46,239 bases of DNA, taken from positions 1-46,239 of the forward strand of contig BBFE01000031.1 of the NCBI GenBank assembly GCA_001313085.1, written 5' to 3'. Both the position numbers and the translations under genes were made by a program. Under the pieces are notes generated by a model, which ran no database searches, was not told the origin of the DNA, and worked only from the letters and a program-made list of their open reading frames with translations. The DNA comes from Paenibacillus sp. JCM 18996 (GTDB lineage: Bacteria; Bacillota; Bacilli; Paenibacillales; NBRC-103111). Below are positions 19,970 through 30,366 of this stretch, piece by piece. Numbering within the stretch: position 1 is the first letter of the stretch; each line of letters starts with the position of its first letter.

Positions 19970-20895
19970 ATGCCAAAGATTGGTTCACACGTTTCTTTTT
20001 TTTCCAATAAAGGATTGATTACCGCCGCAGAGGAGGCGATTTCCTACGGCTCGGGTACTTTCATGATTTATACCGGCGCACCGCAGAATACACGCCGTAA
20101 GCCTATAGAAGATATGTCCGTCGAGGAAGGCAAGGTTTTGATGGACAAGCACGGAATTGACGAAATCGTGGTCCACGCGCCGTATATCATCAACCTGGGA
20201 TCGTTCAAGGAGGATACGTACGAGCTCGCGGTCCGTTTCCTGCAGCAGGAGATTCACCGCACGCATTATCTGGGGGTCCGAAACATCGTGCTGCATCCCG
20301 GAGCTTACACGGAAAAGGACCCGGAGTACGGCATCGCCCGTATTGCCGAAGGTTGAACGAAGTATTGGATGGAGTGAAGGAGACGAATGTTAATATTGCC
20401 TTGGAGACGATGGCGGGCAAAGGGACTGAAATCGGAAGGAGCTTTGAAGAGCTGGCTTCGATTATAGAAAAGGTGACTCATAACGAGCGTCTCACCATCT
20501 GTATGGACACCTGCCACATCCATGACGCTGGCTATGACATTGTGGACAACCTGGACGGGGTGCTGGAGCATTTTGACAGCATTATCGGCTTAAACCGGCT
20601 GGCTGTGGTTCACTTGAACGACAGCAAGAATCCGAGAGGCGCCGGCAAGGACCGCCACGCTCCGGTGGGCGCAGGGATGATCGGCTTCAAAGCGATGAAT
20701 GCGCTGGTGGGCCACGAGAAGCTGGCTCATCTGCCGATGATTCTGGAGACTCCCTGGATAGGCAAGGACGACAAGAAGCAACGCCCGATGTATGAGGTGG
20801 AGATCGCGCTCCTAAGCGGGAAAGTGCAGGAGCGGTTCGGCGAAGGATTCGTGGCGGATGTGGAGAAACTGGGAGATTTCTTTAAAAAAGAATGA
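19970..20895 (+). CDS. nfo: deoxyribonuclease IV (apurinic endonuclease)
   Basis: About 308 residues, a zinc TIM-barrel enzyme cutting DNA 5' of abasic sites. Metal ligands can be placed: [11 protein letters not shown] (His), VLHPGAY (His), ALETMAGKG (Glu), [12 protein letters not shown] (Asp, His), [15 protein letters not shown] (Asp, His) and LETPW (Glu). AAGGAGG precedes the ATG. One G is missing near 20353 (GLNEVLDG). The eight-T run after the start stays in frame but gives one Phe more than the family's usual SHVSFS, so it may be three bases too long. Confidence 0.93.
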
Positions 20896-21101
20896 GATCG
20901 ATTCACGCGCATATATTTTAACGACATGGGATTTGCTGAAGAATGACGCGAAAGCGAAAAAAAGGAAGACAAGCGCGAGCCGATGGAACGTTTGTACGAT
21001 ATGGTGGAGGACGAAGGATTGTTCCTGAGCTGTCGGAAGAACAGGTGAACCAGCGGATTACCGTATGGCTGTCGGGGGAAGAAGCTTTGCAGACCGTTTA
21101 G
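20892..21101 (+). CDS. unrecognised small acidic protein coupled to nfo
   Basis: The ATG at 20892 overlaps the nfo stop (AATGAG), which suggests translational coupling. With one base restored after the start, one fewer in the A run 20957-20963 and one more near 21027, a single frame of about 69 residues appears. It contains IDSRAYILTTWDLLKND, KEDKREPMERLYDMVEDEG and LSEEQVNQRITVWLSGEEAL. It is helical and acidic, with no signal peptide. I do not recognise the family. The coherent protein-like text on both sides of each repair supports a real gene. Confidence 0.5.
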
Positions 21102-21173
21102 TTGGAATTTATAATGTCTAGAACAGCGGCGTCAAATGAAAAGCCGCACGAATGGATGGAGGAGTTCAGTCAG

Positions 21174-22074
21174 ATGGGTTCCATGAGTACCGCAAGAGAC
21201 CGCAAGCAGGGGATCGATTACAGCAAGAGGGCGAGGATGCTCATTTCCTGTCCGGACCAACCGGGCATTGTCGCGGCGGTTTCGAGATTTTTTTGTTTGA
21301 GCAGGGTGCGAATATCGTGCAGTCCGACCAGTATACGATGGATCCGGAAGGCGGGATGTTCTTCATCCGCATCGAGTTTGACCTAGAGCTGCTTCAGGAA
21401 CGGCTGGAGGAGCTTGGTTCAAGCTTCGCCGCGGTGGCGCAGGGGTTCCGGATGGAGTGGAAGCTGACGACGGCCGCCAAGAAGAAGCGGATCGCCGTGT
21501 TCGTCTCCAAGGAGGATCATTGTCTGCTGGAGCTGCTGTGGCAGTGGCAGGCGGGCGACCTCAATGCAGACATTGCAATGGTGGTCAGCAACCATCAGGA
21601 TATGAGAGATATCGTGGAATCGATGGGGATTCCTTTCCACTATATCCCTGTCACGGCTGACACCAAGGCCGAAGCCGAGCGGCGGCAGCTTGAGATCATC
21701 GATGAAAGCATCGACTGATCGTGCTTGCCCGGTACATGCAGATCGTTTCGCCGAAGTTTCTGGAGCACTACCGCAATAGGGTGATTAACATTCATCATTC
21801 CTTTCTCCCGGCTTTTGTCGGCGGCAAGCCTTACGCGCAGGCGTATAACCGGGGCGTGAAGATTATCGGGGCAACCGCCCACTACGTGACGGAAGAGCTG
21901 GACGGGGGCCCGATCATCGAGCAGGACATCCAGCGCGTTAGCCACCGTGACAACGTCGAGGACTTGAAGCGGATCGGCCGCGTGATCGAACGCACCGTGC
22001 TGGCCCGGGCCGTTTCATGGCACGTGGAGGACCGTATTCTCGTGTTCGAGAATAAAACGGTAGTATTTAATTAA
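21174..22074 (+). CDS. purU: formyltetrahydrofolate deformylase
   Basis: 300 residues, which hydrolyses 10-formyl-THF to formate and THF. ATG at 21174 is chosen because GGAGGAG (21158-21164) lies nine bases before it and the length then matches the family. An N-terminal ACT domain ([20 protein letters not shown], then [12 protein letters not shown]) is followed by the formyltransferase-like domain with [15 protein letters not shown] (catalytic Asn/His) and [16 protein letters not shown] (catalytic Asp). Breaks are at the T run 21290-21295 and near 21718, where one base is missing ([11 protein letters not shown]). Confidence 0.93.
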
Positions 22075-22111
22075 CTGCGATAGCTTTTTTTATGTGGGTA
22101 ACATTTTTTTT

Positions 22112-22140
22112 GAAAAAAGCATGAAAAGCATGAAAAGCAT
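22112..22140 (+). repeat. short tandem repeat, 3 x 9 bases
   Basis: GAAAAGCAT occurs twice exactly (22123-22131, 22132-22140) and once with a lengthened A run just before. It lies directly after purU. Confidence 0.6.
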
Positions 22141-22316
22141 TAGAAAGAAGCTTCGGGGCTTTTTTTGTGGAATAGACAGGATTTGGCGAATTTGATTATC
22201 TCCTCTATGGGCTGGAGGGGAAGCATTGTATTTTATACAATTAAAGTTGAGCGTTTCACAAGCAGGCGAATACTTTTCAATCCATTTGAAGCTTCCCTAA
22301 CCACATTATACCACAG

Positions 22317-22348
22317 CCCGTTAAGGCACTGGACTAGCGGGTTTTTTT
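22317..22348 (+). terminator. terminator before tkt
   Basis: CCCGTTA pairs with TAGCGGG (one G-T) around an 11-base loop and is followed by seven T. Confidence 0.7.
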
Positions 22349-22518
22349 ATTTGCCGGAAATTGTTGTATATTAAAAAAAACGGCTGCGACATCGATTAAG
22401 CAATAACCGTTTGAGCATGCTTTTCCAGGTTGTTGTGGCGAAGCCTCAAAGCAAATGATACAATAATGCTATTGCGCAGGCAGACAAGGATTTACAATTT
22501 AGAGGAGGTTTTAGTTTC

Positions 22519-24539
22519 ATGACTGTAACCAAAAAAAACGGTGCAACAGCTTGCCGTTGACACGATTCGAACTTTAGGCATCGATGCGATCGAAAAAAAG
22601 CGAATTCCGGCCATCCGGGGATTGTAATGGGAGCCGCGCCTATGGCGTATGTACTGTGGACTCAGCAGATGAAGCATAATCCGGCCAATCCGCAGTGGAT
22701 CAACCGCGACCGTTTTGTGCTTTCTGCGGGGCACGGCTCTATGCTGCTGTATGCGCTGCTGCATCTGTGCGGATACGACCTGCCGATCGAGGAGATTCAA
22801 AATTTCCGCCAGTGGGGAAGCAAAACTCCGGGCCATCCGGAATTCGGCCACACGGCAGGCGTGGATGCAACAACCGGTCCTTTGGGACAAGGGGTGGCGA
22901 TGGCTGTCGGCATGGCGATGGCTGAAAGCCATTTGGCGGCTACATATAACAAGGATGACTTTAATGTGATCGATCACTATACCTTTGCACTTTGCGGCGA
23001 CGGGGACATGATGGAGGGTGTATCTTCCGAAGCGGCATCTTTGGCGGCCCACCTCAAGCTGGGCAAATTGATTATGCTTTACGACTCCAATGACATCTCT
23101 TTGGACGGGGAGTTAAGCATGGCGTTCAGCGAGAATGTGCAGAAGCGTTTTGAGGCTTACGGCTGGCAGGTGCTTCGCGTGGAGGAGCAGAACGATCTTG
23201 CCGCCATCAACCGTGCTATCGAGGCGGCCAAGGTGGAGACGAACCGTCCGACTTTGATCGAAGTGAAAACAACGATCGGTTTCGGCTCACCGAACAAGGC
23301 GGGCAAAGGCGGACACGGAGGAACTCACGGCTCCCCGCTCGGACCGGACGAAGTGAAATTGACCAAAGAGGTGTACCAATGGGCGGATCACCCGGATTTC
23401 TATGTATCGGAAGAAGTGCGGGAGCATTACAACGAAGTGAAAGAAAAGGGAATCCGGACGGAGAAAGAATGGAAGTCCATGCTTGAGCAGTACCGCCAAG
23501 CGCATCCGGAACTGGCCAAGCAGTTCGATATGGCGGCTGCGGGAAAACTTCCCGAGGGATGGGATGCCGATATTCCGGTTTATGCGCCAACCGATAAGGC
23601 GATGGCGACCCGCGTTGCTTCAGGCAACGCACTGAACGGCATCGCCAAGAATCTTCCCACATTGTTCGGCGGTTCCGCAGACCTCGCTTCTTCGAACAAT
23701 ACGGAAATCAAAGGCGCCGCTGTCTTCCATGCCGAGAATTATTCCGGCCGCAACATTTGGTTCGGTGTCCGTGAATTTGCGATGGCAGCGGCCATGAACG
23801 GAATTTCGCTGCACGGTGGAGTGAGGATCTTCGGAGCCACCTTCTTTGTCTTCTCCGATTACCTGCGCCCAGCCGTCCGTCTGGCTTCACTGATGAAGCA
23901 GCCGGTCATCTACGTGCTGACGCATGACAGCATCGGCGTCGGCGAAGACGGACCGACGCACGAACCGATCGAGCAGCTGCCGGCTATGCGCGTCATTCCA
24001 GGGATTACCGTGCTGCGTCCCGCAGACGGCAACGAAACGTCCCAAGCCTGGCGCTATGCTATCGAGAATCAGGAAGGACCGGTTGCTCTGGTGCTGACAC
24101 GCCAGAACCTGCCTATTCTCGAAGGCAGTGCCGAATTAGCCAGAGAGAACCTGAAGCGCGGGGCTTATGTGCTGTCGGAAGCGCCCAATGGCAAGCCGCA
24201 GGCACAGCTGCTCGCTACCGGATCGGAAGTGCAGCTGGCTGTAGCCGCACAGAAGAAGCTTGCGGAAGAAGGCATTCAGGTCCGTGTCGTCTCGATGCCG
24301 AGCCTTGAACTGTTCGAGAAGCAGTCCAAGGAGTACAAGCAGTCCGTCATTCTGCCGGATGTGAAAGCCGTCTCGCGATTGAAATGGCTCAGCCATTGGG
24401 TTGGGAGCGTTATGTCGGAGACCAGGGGGATGTTCTGGGAATCACTACGTTCGGAGCATCCGGTAAAGGCGACCGTGTCATCCAGGAGTACGGCTTCACT
24501 GTAGATAACGTGGTAGCCAAAGTCAAGGCTCTGCTGTAA
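22519..24539 (+). CDS. tkt: transketolase
   Basis: About 673 residues. It moves two-carbon units between ketoses and aldoses in the pentose phosphate pathway. AGAGGAGG (22501-22508) precedes the ATG. ThDP and substrate motifs: [37 protein letters not shown] (the GDG-Mg/ThDP motif), [24 protein letters not shown] and [15 protein letters not shown]. Breaks are at A runs 22531-22538 and 22592-22598 (one and two bases too long) and near 24368, where one C is missing. It is followed 87 bases later by ppnP on the same strand. Confidence 0.95.
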
Positions 24540-24626
24540 CACGCCGCAGCGTCCGGTTTTGTAAGCCGGGATCGATGCCGTCAGCGTCATGCCAATGCAA
24601 TGGTGAATCGTGGGGAGGAACCGACA

Positions 24627-24944
24627 ATGGATCAGTTTAAAGGAGTTACAGTACAGAAGAAGGCTAACGTTTATTTTGAGGGTAAAGTAACAAGCCGCAC
24701 CATACTTTTCGAAGACGGGACTAAGAAAACCTTAGGCATCATGCTTCCGGGAGAGTACGTGTTCGGCACCGACCTCAAAGAGCATATGGAAATTGTGAGC
24801 GGAGACTTGAGGGTCAAGCTTCCGGACCAGCCTGAATGGCTGGAGATCCGAGGATCCGGGGAATTTACGGCTCCCGGCAAGGGCCAGTTCAGTCTGGAAG
24901 TACTCTCGGTCACCGACTACTGCTGCTCATACATCGAGGAATAA
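24627..24944 (+). CDS. ppnP: pyrimidine/purine nucleoside phosphorylase (DUF1255)
   Basis: 105 residues, unbroken, a single small cupin like E. coli YaiE/PpnP, which phosphorolyses a wide range of nucleosides to base and (deoxy)ribose 1-phosphate. [20 protein letters not shown], then [23 protein letters not shown] and [12 protein letters not shown] are typical. GGGGAGGA lies eight bases before ATG 24627; an in-frame upstream GTG lacks a site. Its pentose phosphate product suits its place after tkt. Confidence 0.88.
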   Translation: MDQFKGVTVQKKANVYFEGKVTSRTILFEDGTKKTLGIMLPGEYVFGTDLKEHMEIVSGDLRVKLPDQPEWLEIRGSGEFTAPGKGQFSLEVLSVTDYCCSYIEE

Positions 24945-24980
24945 AAACAGTCATGACCGACCAGTTCGGCTTTGCTTTTC

Positions 24981-25024
24981 AAAAAAAACCGGTGCGGCGC
25001 ATTATGCGCACACCGGTTTTTTTG
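24981..25024. terminator. bidirectional terminator after ppnP
   Basis: Stem CCGGTG-C-GGCGCA / ATGCGC-A-CACCGG with eight A before and seven T after. It serves ppnP on the plus strand and possibly the PilZ gene on the minus strand. Confidence 0.9.
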
Positions 25025-25025
25025 G

Positions 25026-25070
25026 TTGTATAGGAAATTATGATTTTCGGCGGTTGTGGATAAATGTAGA
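25026..25070 (+). repeat. dispersed repeat, short copy A, with DnaA box
   Basis: TTGTATAGGAAATTATGATT, then TTCGGCGGTTGTGGATAA, matches the left ends of the longer copies at 27935 and 37578. The perfect DnaA-box sequence TGTGGATAA lies at 25055-25063. As in the other two copies, it begins directly after a gene-end hairpin. Homology stops soon after the box. Confidence 0.75.
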
Positions 25071-25117
25071 TAAGCGTTGTGCAACCAGCACACGCTACTC
25101 TCCGCGGCCGCTCCGCT

Positions 25118-25522
25118 TTACTGCGAAACTTTGCGCAGATACTGCTCCAGTTTGATGCGCACATAAGGCGTCATTCCGGAGATCATGCAGCCGTATGTAT
25201 ACTGGCCGCCCTTGACTACCGCGCGGATGATTTTACTCGTAATCGGCGGCAGCTCCGCATCCGGAGGAAAATGGATGACCACGAACATGTCCTCGGACAG
25301 CGGGATGGAAGAAACGATCTGCATACCCGCATCGGAAAGGTCGGTCAGTGTTCCTTCGATTGTCTGGCCGGAATAAGAGCCTTCCTGCTCCCATTGGTGG
25401 ACGGCAAGCAGCAGCTTCACGTTCATCGGTATTCGCACACTTTTGCGGCGCTCTTGGAATTCGGCTTCGCTTCGTCTTCCTCGCGCTTGATCACCTGAAG
25501 CTTCATCCAATCCTCGTAGCAC
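25118..25522 (-). CDS. PilZ domain protein, candidate c-di-GMP receptor
   Basis: Up to 134 residues. The PilZ signature is complete: ERRKSVRIPMN (RxxxR) near residues 29-39, and LTDLSDAGMQIVS (D-x-S-x-x-G) about 30 residues later, followed by the beta-barrel (MFVVIHFPP, KIIRAVVKGGQYTYGCMI). The start is unclear. GTG 25522 or TTG 25510 would give about 90-100 bases of overlap with the dehydrogenase gene, and ATG 25426 would lose the Arg motif. A hidden indel in the overlap is likely. It may read c-di-GMP and link to motility or to the exopolysaccharide synthase. Confidence 0.82.
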   Translation of the reverse strand: MLRGLDEASGDQARGRRSEAEFQERRKSVRIPMNVKLLLAVHQWEQEGSYSGQTIEGTLTDLSDAGMQIVSSIPLSEDMFVVIHFPPDAELPPITSKIIRAVVKGGQYTYGCMISGMTPYVRIKLEQYLRKVSQ

Positions 25523-26370
25523 TGTATCACCGAGCAGAGGTCGGAGTCAGCGAGCCCTTTGCTGTAGCCCATCTGGAACAGCGAAGAGGCCGTCTTCAGC
25601 ATAGGCGTGGGCAGCTGGAACTGACCGCTCAGATCGGAGGCCAGCAGCAGATCCTTCAGCATGAGGCCAAGGGAGAACTGTACTGAAGTCGCGGTTTACG
25701 ATCTTGCTTCCTTTTAGCTCCGCTTGCCTGCTGTTGCCGGAGCCGTTCAGCACGACCTGCAGGAAAGCTTCGGGGTCAAGGCCGGCCCGCGTGGCGATGG
25801 CGAGCCCCTCTGCCAAGCCCGCCATGTTGATGCCGACCATCGTGTTATGCGCCAGCTTGGCGTAGGAGCCGGACCCGGACGGGCCCATATGGATGATTTT
25901 GCTGCCCATTGCCGAGAGCACTTCCCGGCTGTCCTCCAATGCTTCAGCGTCCCCGCCGACCATGAAAATCAGCGTGCCGCGCTCAGCGGCCGGTTTGCTT
26001 CCGGTCACAGGCGCATCCAGGAAGGCTGCGCCCGAAGCCGCAAGCTCCTGGTGCAGCTTCTGGCTCGCAGCGGGAGAAACGGTGCTGGAATCGATGATAA
26101 TTTGCCCCTCCCGAACTCCCTTCATTATGCCGTTCTCTCCATGGAACACCTCAAGCAGAACGGAATCGTTGCTTAACATCGTAATTAAAATATCCGATTT
26201 GCCGGCCGCCTCTGCGGGCGTTTCCGCTTTCCTCGCTCCCAGGGCGGCCAATTCATCCGCTTTTTCCGCTGTTCGGTTGTATACAGTGACGCAGTAGCCT
26301 TTTTTTTAAGCAGATTCGTCGCCATGGGACTTCCCATCGTGCCAAGACCGATAAACCCGATTGTCTTCAA
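25423..26370 (-). CDS. NAD(P)-dependent 3-hydroxyisobutyrate dehydrogenase-like oxidoreductase
   Basis: About 315 residues. TTG 26370 follows GAGGTGA by seven bases and starts LKTIGFIGLGTMGSPMATNL, a Rossmann GxGxxG motif. Substrate motif DAPVTGSKPAAERGTL, then MGPSGSGSYAKLAHN with the catalytic Lys, and a C-terminal SKGLADSDLCSVI complete the beta-hydroxyacid dehydrogenase plan. Breaks are at the T run 26300-26307 (two bases too long) and near 25683. The C-terminus runs about 20 residues beyond the usual end and through the PilZ start, which suggests another indel. The true substrate may be hydroxyisobutyrate, tartronate semialdehyde or succinic semialdehyde. Confidence 0.87.
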
Positions 26371-26521
26371 TGCAATCACCTCGTATGAATGGTAATCCCA
26401 TTGTAGCATTTTGAATACAGGCTGGGGAAGGACTGGTTTTCTTTGTGTACACTTAACTTGCTTTTGCTAAGGATTGTAAGTATTCTATGAATATGTAAAA
26501 AATCTGAAGGAGGGCTTCACT

Positions 26522-27881
26522 ATGACGCAAAAGCTTCATTTTGATTACAGCAAAGCTTTGTCTTTTATCGGGCAGCATGAAGTCGATTATTTGACGGACG
26601 CAGTACGTACGGCACACGAGCAATTACATAACGGTACTGGCGCAGGATCGGACTATTTGGGCTGGATCGACCTGCCGGTCAATTACGATAAAGAAGAATT
26701 CGACCGCATACAGAAGGCTGCCAAGCAGATTCAATCGGACTCCGAGGCTTTGGTAGTGATCGGGATCGGCGGATCCTACTTGGGAGCCAGGGCGGCAATC
26801 GAGATGCTTTCCCATTCTTTCTACAACAACCTGCCGCACGGTCAGCGCAAAACGCCGGCCATTTATTACGCGGGCAATAACATAAGCTCCACTTACCTGA
26901 CTCATCTGCTGCAGCTTCTTGAAGGCAAGGATTTCTCGGTCAACGTGATCTCCAAGTCGGGCACCACCACCGAGCCGGCTATCGCATTCCGCATTTTCCG
27001 CGACGTCCTTGAGAACAAATATGGCAAAGAAGCGGCCCGCAAGCGCATTTACGCCACAACCGACGCTTCAAAAGGCGCTCTCAGAACACTGGCTGACGAA
27101 GAAGGCTACGAGACTTTCATCATACCTGACGATGTGGGCGGACGTTATTCCGTATTGACGGCGGTCGGCTTGCTGCCGATTGCGGCTGCAGGAATCGACA
27201 TCGAGGAGATGATGAAGGGCGCGGCGGACGCCAGAGTCGCTTATTCCAACCCGGACCTGAAGGAAAATGAAAGCTACCAATACGCCGCCGTGCGCAACGC
27301 ACTGTACCGTAAAGGCAAAGGCATCGAAATTCTGGTCAACTACGAACCGTCGCTTCATTTTGTATCGGAGTGGTGGAAGCAGCTCTACGGCGAGAGCGAA
27401 GGGAAAGATTACAAAGGCATCTATCCGGCTTCGGTGGATTTTTTCGACGGACCTGCACTCCATGGGCCAATTTATTCAGGAGGGGAGCCGCACGCTGTTC
27501 GAAACGGTGATCCAGGTGGCCGAGGTTCCACACGAGATCGAGATCGGCACGGATCCGGCAAATCTGGACGGGCTCAATTTCCTAAGCGGCCAAACGATGG
27601 ATTTCGTCAACAAGAAAGCTTTCCAGGGTACGATGCTTGCCCACACGGACGGCGGGGTGCCGAACCTGATCGTGACGCTTCCCGACATGACTCCGTACAC
27701 GTTCGGATACATGGTTTACTTTTTTTCGAAAAAGCGTGCGGCATCAGCGGCTACCTGCTGGGTGTCAATCCGTTTGACCAGCCGGGCGTCGAGGCTTACA
27801 AAAAAGAACATGTTCGCTTTACTGGGCAAGCCCGGCTTCGAAAAGCAAAAGGCGGAGCTGGAAGCAAGATTAAACGGCTAA
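26522..27881 (+). CDS. pgi: glucose-6-phosphate isomerase
   Basis: About 451 residues, which interconverts glucose-6-P and fructose-6-P. It follows GAAGGAGGG. Motifs: [29 protein letters not shown] (phosphate binding), [28 protein letters not shown], and [15 protein letters not shown] with the base Glu. Breaks lie near 27445, at the T run 27719-27725 and at the A run 27801-27806; all are restored to a normal Firmicutes Pgi. Confidence 0.95.
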
Positions 27882-27898
27882 ACCGGTGGGCGCCGGCA

Positions 27899-27936
27899 GA
27901 GTGGTTCTCTTTTGAGAGAACCGCTCTCTTTTTTTT
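27899..27936 (+). terminator. terminator of pgi
   Basis: GAGTGGTTCTCT / AGAGAACCGCTC, a 12-base stem with one G-T pair and a TTTG loop, followed by a long T run. The dispersed repeat copy B begins in this T run. Confidence 0.88.
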
Positions 27937-28600
27937 GTATAGGAAATTATCATTTTCGACTGCTGTGGATAAAGTGTCGATAATTTGTAACTGCTAAGGT
28001 ACCTTCGGGTACCTGGGCAGTTGCATGGATAAATGAGGGTTTAGATACATTCGTCCACTGGGAGACGTTTTTTTGCGCAAATCCCCCTTTTCCTATGCAG
28101 AAGATCGCCTTTACGCCCCCGCCCTTATATCGTGCAGCATCGATTCAGTTTCAGCGGTATTTCGGTTTGACCGCCCGCCGTGCAGCGCCGCCACGCGCAG
28201 GAGAACTGCAGGTAGGGAAAAAAAATTAATGGAAATCATCCATTTAATTTGAGTTCGATATAGTTAGAGCTGCATTTACCTGGAAAACCTCCATCAATAT
28301 CAGCGGTTATTCTAATAATAGACTGAGAGGGATTGAATTAACGGGAGATTTTCCATCTATTTGCATAAAAAAAAGCAATCAGGCAAACAAAAAAAGCAGG
28401 ATGTTTTCCCGTTAATCAAAGTAATCCAGCATGCCGCGGGCCAGCACATACCGGACGACCCTTTCACCACTGCGGCATAAAGAAGGGAGAAGCCAGCCTT
28501 TTACACATAAAACTCTTAACATCAGAACCGCCGTCCTATGTTCGATCTCAAAATGACGTTCTACATCCTTCGGCCGGATCGGCCCAGCCAGTTGGATCGT
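27935..28600 (+). repeat. dispersed noncoding repeat, long copy B, with DnaA box
   Basis: It starts TTGTATAGGAAATTAT, has TGTGGATAA at 27964-27972, and then aligns in order with 37578-38095. Shared landmarks include TAGATACATTC, CAGAAGATC, AATCAGCGGTTATTCTAAT (with small changes), CCGCGGGCC and AAATGACG. Extra sequence at about 28320-28420 is absent from copy C. No intact protein is encoded. On the minus strand, IRITADIDG-type text similar to copy C is interrupted by stops, which may be a trace of an old gene. No transposase or terminal inverted repeat is visible. Confidence 0.7.
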
Positions 28601-28624
28601 GAGACGTATAATTAATGATTTACA

Positions 28625-28644
28625 TTAACGCTTTGTAGCGTTAA
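28625..28644. promoter_or_regulatory. hairpin upstream of the YigZ gene
   Basis: TTAACGCT-TTGT-AGCGTTAA is a perfect eight-base stem directly before the gene. It could be an operator or a weak terminator. Confidence 0.4.
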
Positions 28645-28664
28645 AATAATGAAAATAGTTTTTT

Positions 28665-29346
28665 TTGGGCAGAGTGCAGAAGAAAAAGGGTGGGATTCGT
28701 ATCATTGCACAGTACAAAACGGTGAGCCGTCCTGCAGAATCGGAGATCGTCATCAAGAAATCAAGGTTTATCGGTTGTGCCCAGCCCGTTGCCTCAGAAG
28801 AAGAGGCTGTATCCTTCATCGAGGCCGTCAAAAAAGCGGCACAGCTCAGCGACCCATAACTGCTCGGCTTATATGATCGGGGAAAAGGATGAGATCCAGA
28901 AGCAGTCGGATGACGGGGAACCGAGCGGGACGGCCGGCAAACCGATTCTGGAAGTGATCAAGAACCAGGGATTGAAGAATGTTGCTGTTGTAGTCACTCG
29001 TTATTTTGGCGGTATCATGCTGGGTGCCGGCGGTCTGATTCGGGCGTACACGGATGGTGCAGTGGCGGCTGTCGCCGCAGCGGAAGCTGTCCAAATGGTG
29101 CTGCATGCCGAAGTATTCATTGAAATCGATTACAACTGGCTCGGAAAAGTGGAGAATGAGCTGAGAAATCGTGACATGCGGATGGGTAACACCCGGTTTA
29201 CGGACAAAGTTACTTTAAGCTGTCTTCCTCTTGCAGAGGAGGCGCCGGATTTTATAGAGTGGATGACGGATTTGACCCAGGGACAGAGCGTGGTAGAAAC
29301 CGGACAAAGCAGATATATCGCACATGCGATTTTACCAAAAGGGTAG
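28665..29346 (+). CDS. yigZ: YigZ/IMPACT family protein
   Basis: About 225 residues. The family starts close to AQYKTV, so the true start is unsure: TTG 28665, or ATG 28649 if the eight-T run is one too long; neither has a good ribosome binding site. The N-terminal UPF0029 domain has SEIVIKKSRFIG, HNCSAYMIG, DDGEPSGTAGKPIL and VVVTRYFGGIMLGAGGLIRA, all diagnostic. A ferredoxin-like C-terminal domain follows. One base is missing near 28857. The family is related to the eukaryotic IMPACT translation regulator; its bacterial role is unclear. Confidence 0.88.
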
Positions 29347-29365
29347 AGAGGTTGGGTGAATATCA

Positions 29366-29917
29366 ATGGCGAGGAAGGCAGTGAGCCAGGAGCTTAGCAA
29401 AGAAAGAATACTCGAAGGAACCAGGCATTTGTTCCATAAACACGGCTATCGGTCCTTAACCATGCGGGGAATCGCCAAAGAGATGGGCTACAGCCACGGC
29501 GCGCTTTATTATCATTTCAGGGAAAAAAAGCCGAGCTGCTGTACGCGCTGGTTATGGAGGACTTTCACGGCTTGCTGGAGAAACACAGGGAGCTCATCAG
29601 GAAGTCGAAGGATTCCGGAGTTCCCTGCCTTCAGCAGATGATGCTGGAATTTATACGATTCGGGCTGGAGAACCCCAAGCATTACGAGATGATGTTCATT
29701 ATCAATGAACCTGAGCTCCAGCGCTATTCACGCAGTGAGCAGGTGCATTATCTGGATCTTTTTTGCATCGGTTGTCGGGGAATTGAAATCGGAGTCTCTT
29801 CCCTGGAGCTTGTTTATGTCGCTGCACGGATTCATCTCGTACAAAATTCAGACCGGACAGACCTACGAGCAGGTAAAGCATATGGCGGAGGAGCATGTGA
29901 AATTTTTTGTGTGGTAA
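29366..29917 (+). CDS. TetR/AcrR family regulator
   Basis: About 183 residues. The N-terminal helix-turn-helix reads RILEGTRHLFHKHGYRSLTM, then RGIAKEMGYSHGALYYHFREK. The C-terminal ligand domain has FIRFGLENPKHYEMMF, as in the TetR_C_33/WHG-type group, and SLHGFISYKIQTGQ. Breaks are at the A run 29523-29529 and the T run 29758-29764. It lies 19 bases after YigZ. The target is unknown. Confidence 0.87.
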
Positions 29918-30114
29918 TTTTGAAGTTCCTGTGTAGAGGGGCAGGTACTGCGGGGCTGAAGCGCAAAGCGGTGGATTAATCTTTGGAGCTTTTGCTTCGC
30001 TTTGCGGGTGTCGGAAGTATTTTGCGGGTAAACATGGTATAATAAAGCCAAAAGCTGACTGCAGCGGCGGATGCGTAATTCGGGTGTCCTATTGGCAGGG
30101 AAGGGTGGAGAGAA

Positions 30115-30342
30115 ATGGATTTATCGAACGGTTCGACGGGCAATATCGAGTTCATGATCGAGGAGATAAAGAAAAAAAAGCTGCGGATGGCCACCGGTGC
30201 GGCGCTGAAAGCGTCCAACTTTGACGAGGAAAAGTACGAGGATTTGAGAGACCTTTATGAGATGGTGCGTGACAAAAGCTCTTTTAGCATAAGCGAGATG
30301 GAAGCCATTACAACCGAGCTGGGAAGGCTCCGCAAAGCTTGA
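30115..30342 (+). CDS. DUF1128 family protein (YfkK-like)
   Basis: 75 residues, unbroken, wholly helical and charged. NIEFMIEEIKKKKLRMATGA, NFDEEKYEDLRDLYEMV and SISEMEAITTELGRLRKA match the small Bacillales family with B. subtilis YfkK. Function is unknown. GGGTGGAGA precedes the ATG. Confidence 0.85.
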   Translation: MDLSNGSTGNIEFMIEEIKKKKLRMATGAALKASNFDEEKYEDLRDLYEMVRDKSSFSISEMEAITTELGRLRKA

Positions 30343-30366
30343 ACGTGCAGATCAGCGTGTGAGCGG

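Larger units (their letters stand above)
22075..22518. other. intergenic region between purU and tkt
   Basis: It contains three tandem copies of a nine-base unit GAAAAGCAT (22112-22140, the first copy with two extra A), a terminator (22317-22348) and the tkt leader. No gene is recognised. Confidence 0.5.

Noticed and set aside
22112..22140. A CRISPR array
   Set aside because: The unit is nine bases in direct tandem without spacers.
22165..22374. A 69-codon plus-strand gene after purU
   Set aside because: No ribosome binding site, and it runs through a terminator.
27935..28600. A group II intron or an insertion sequence
   Set aside because: No reverse transcriptase, transposase, domain V-like hairpin or terminal inverted repeats could be found; it is kept only as an unclassified repeat.
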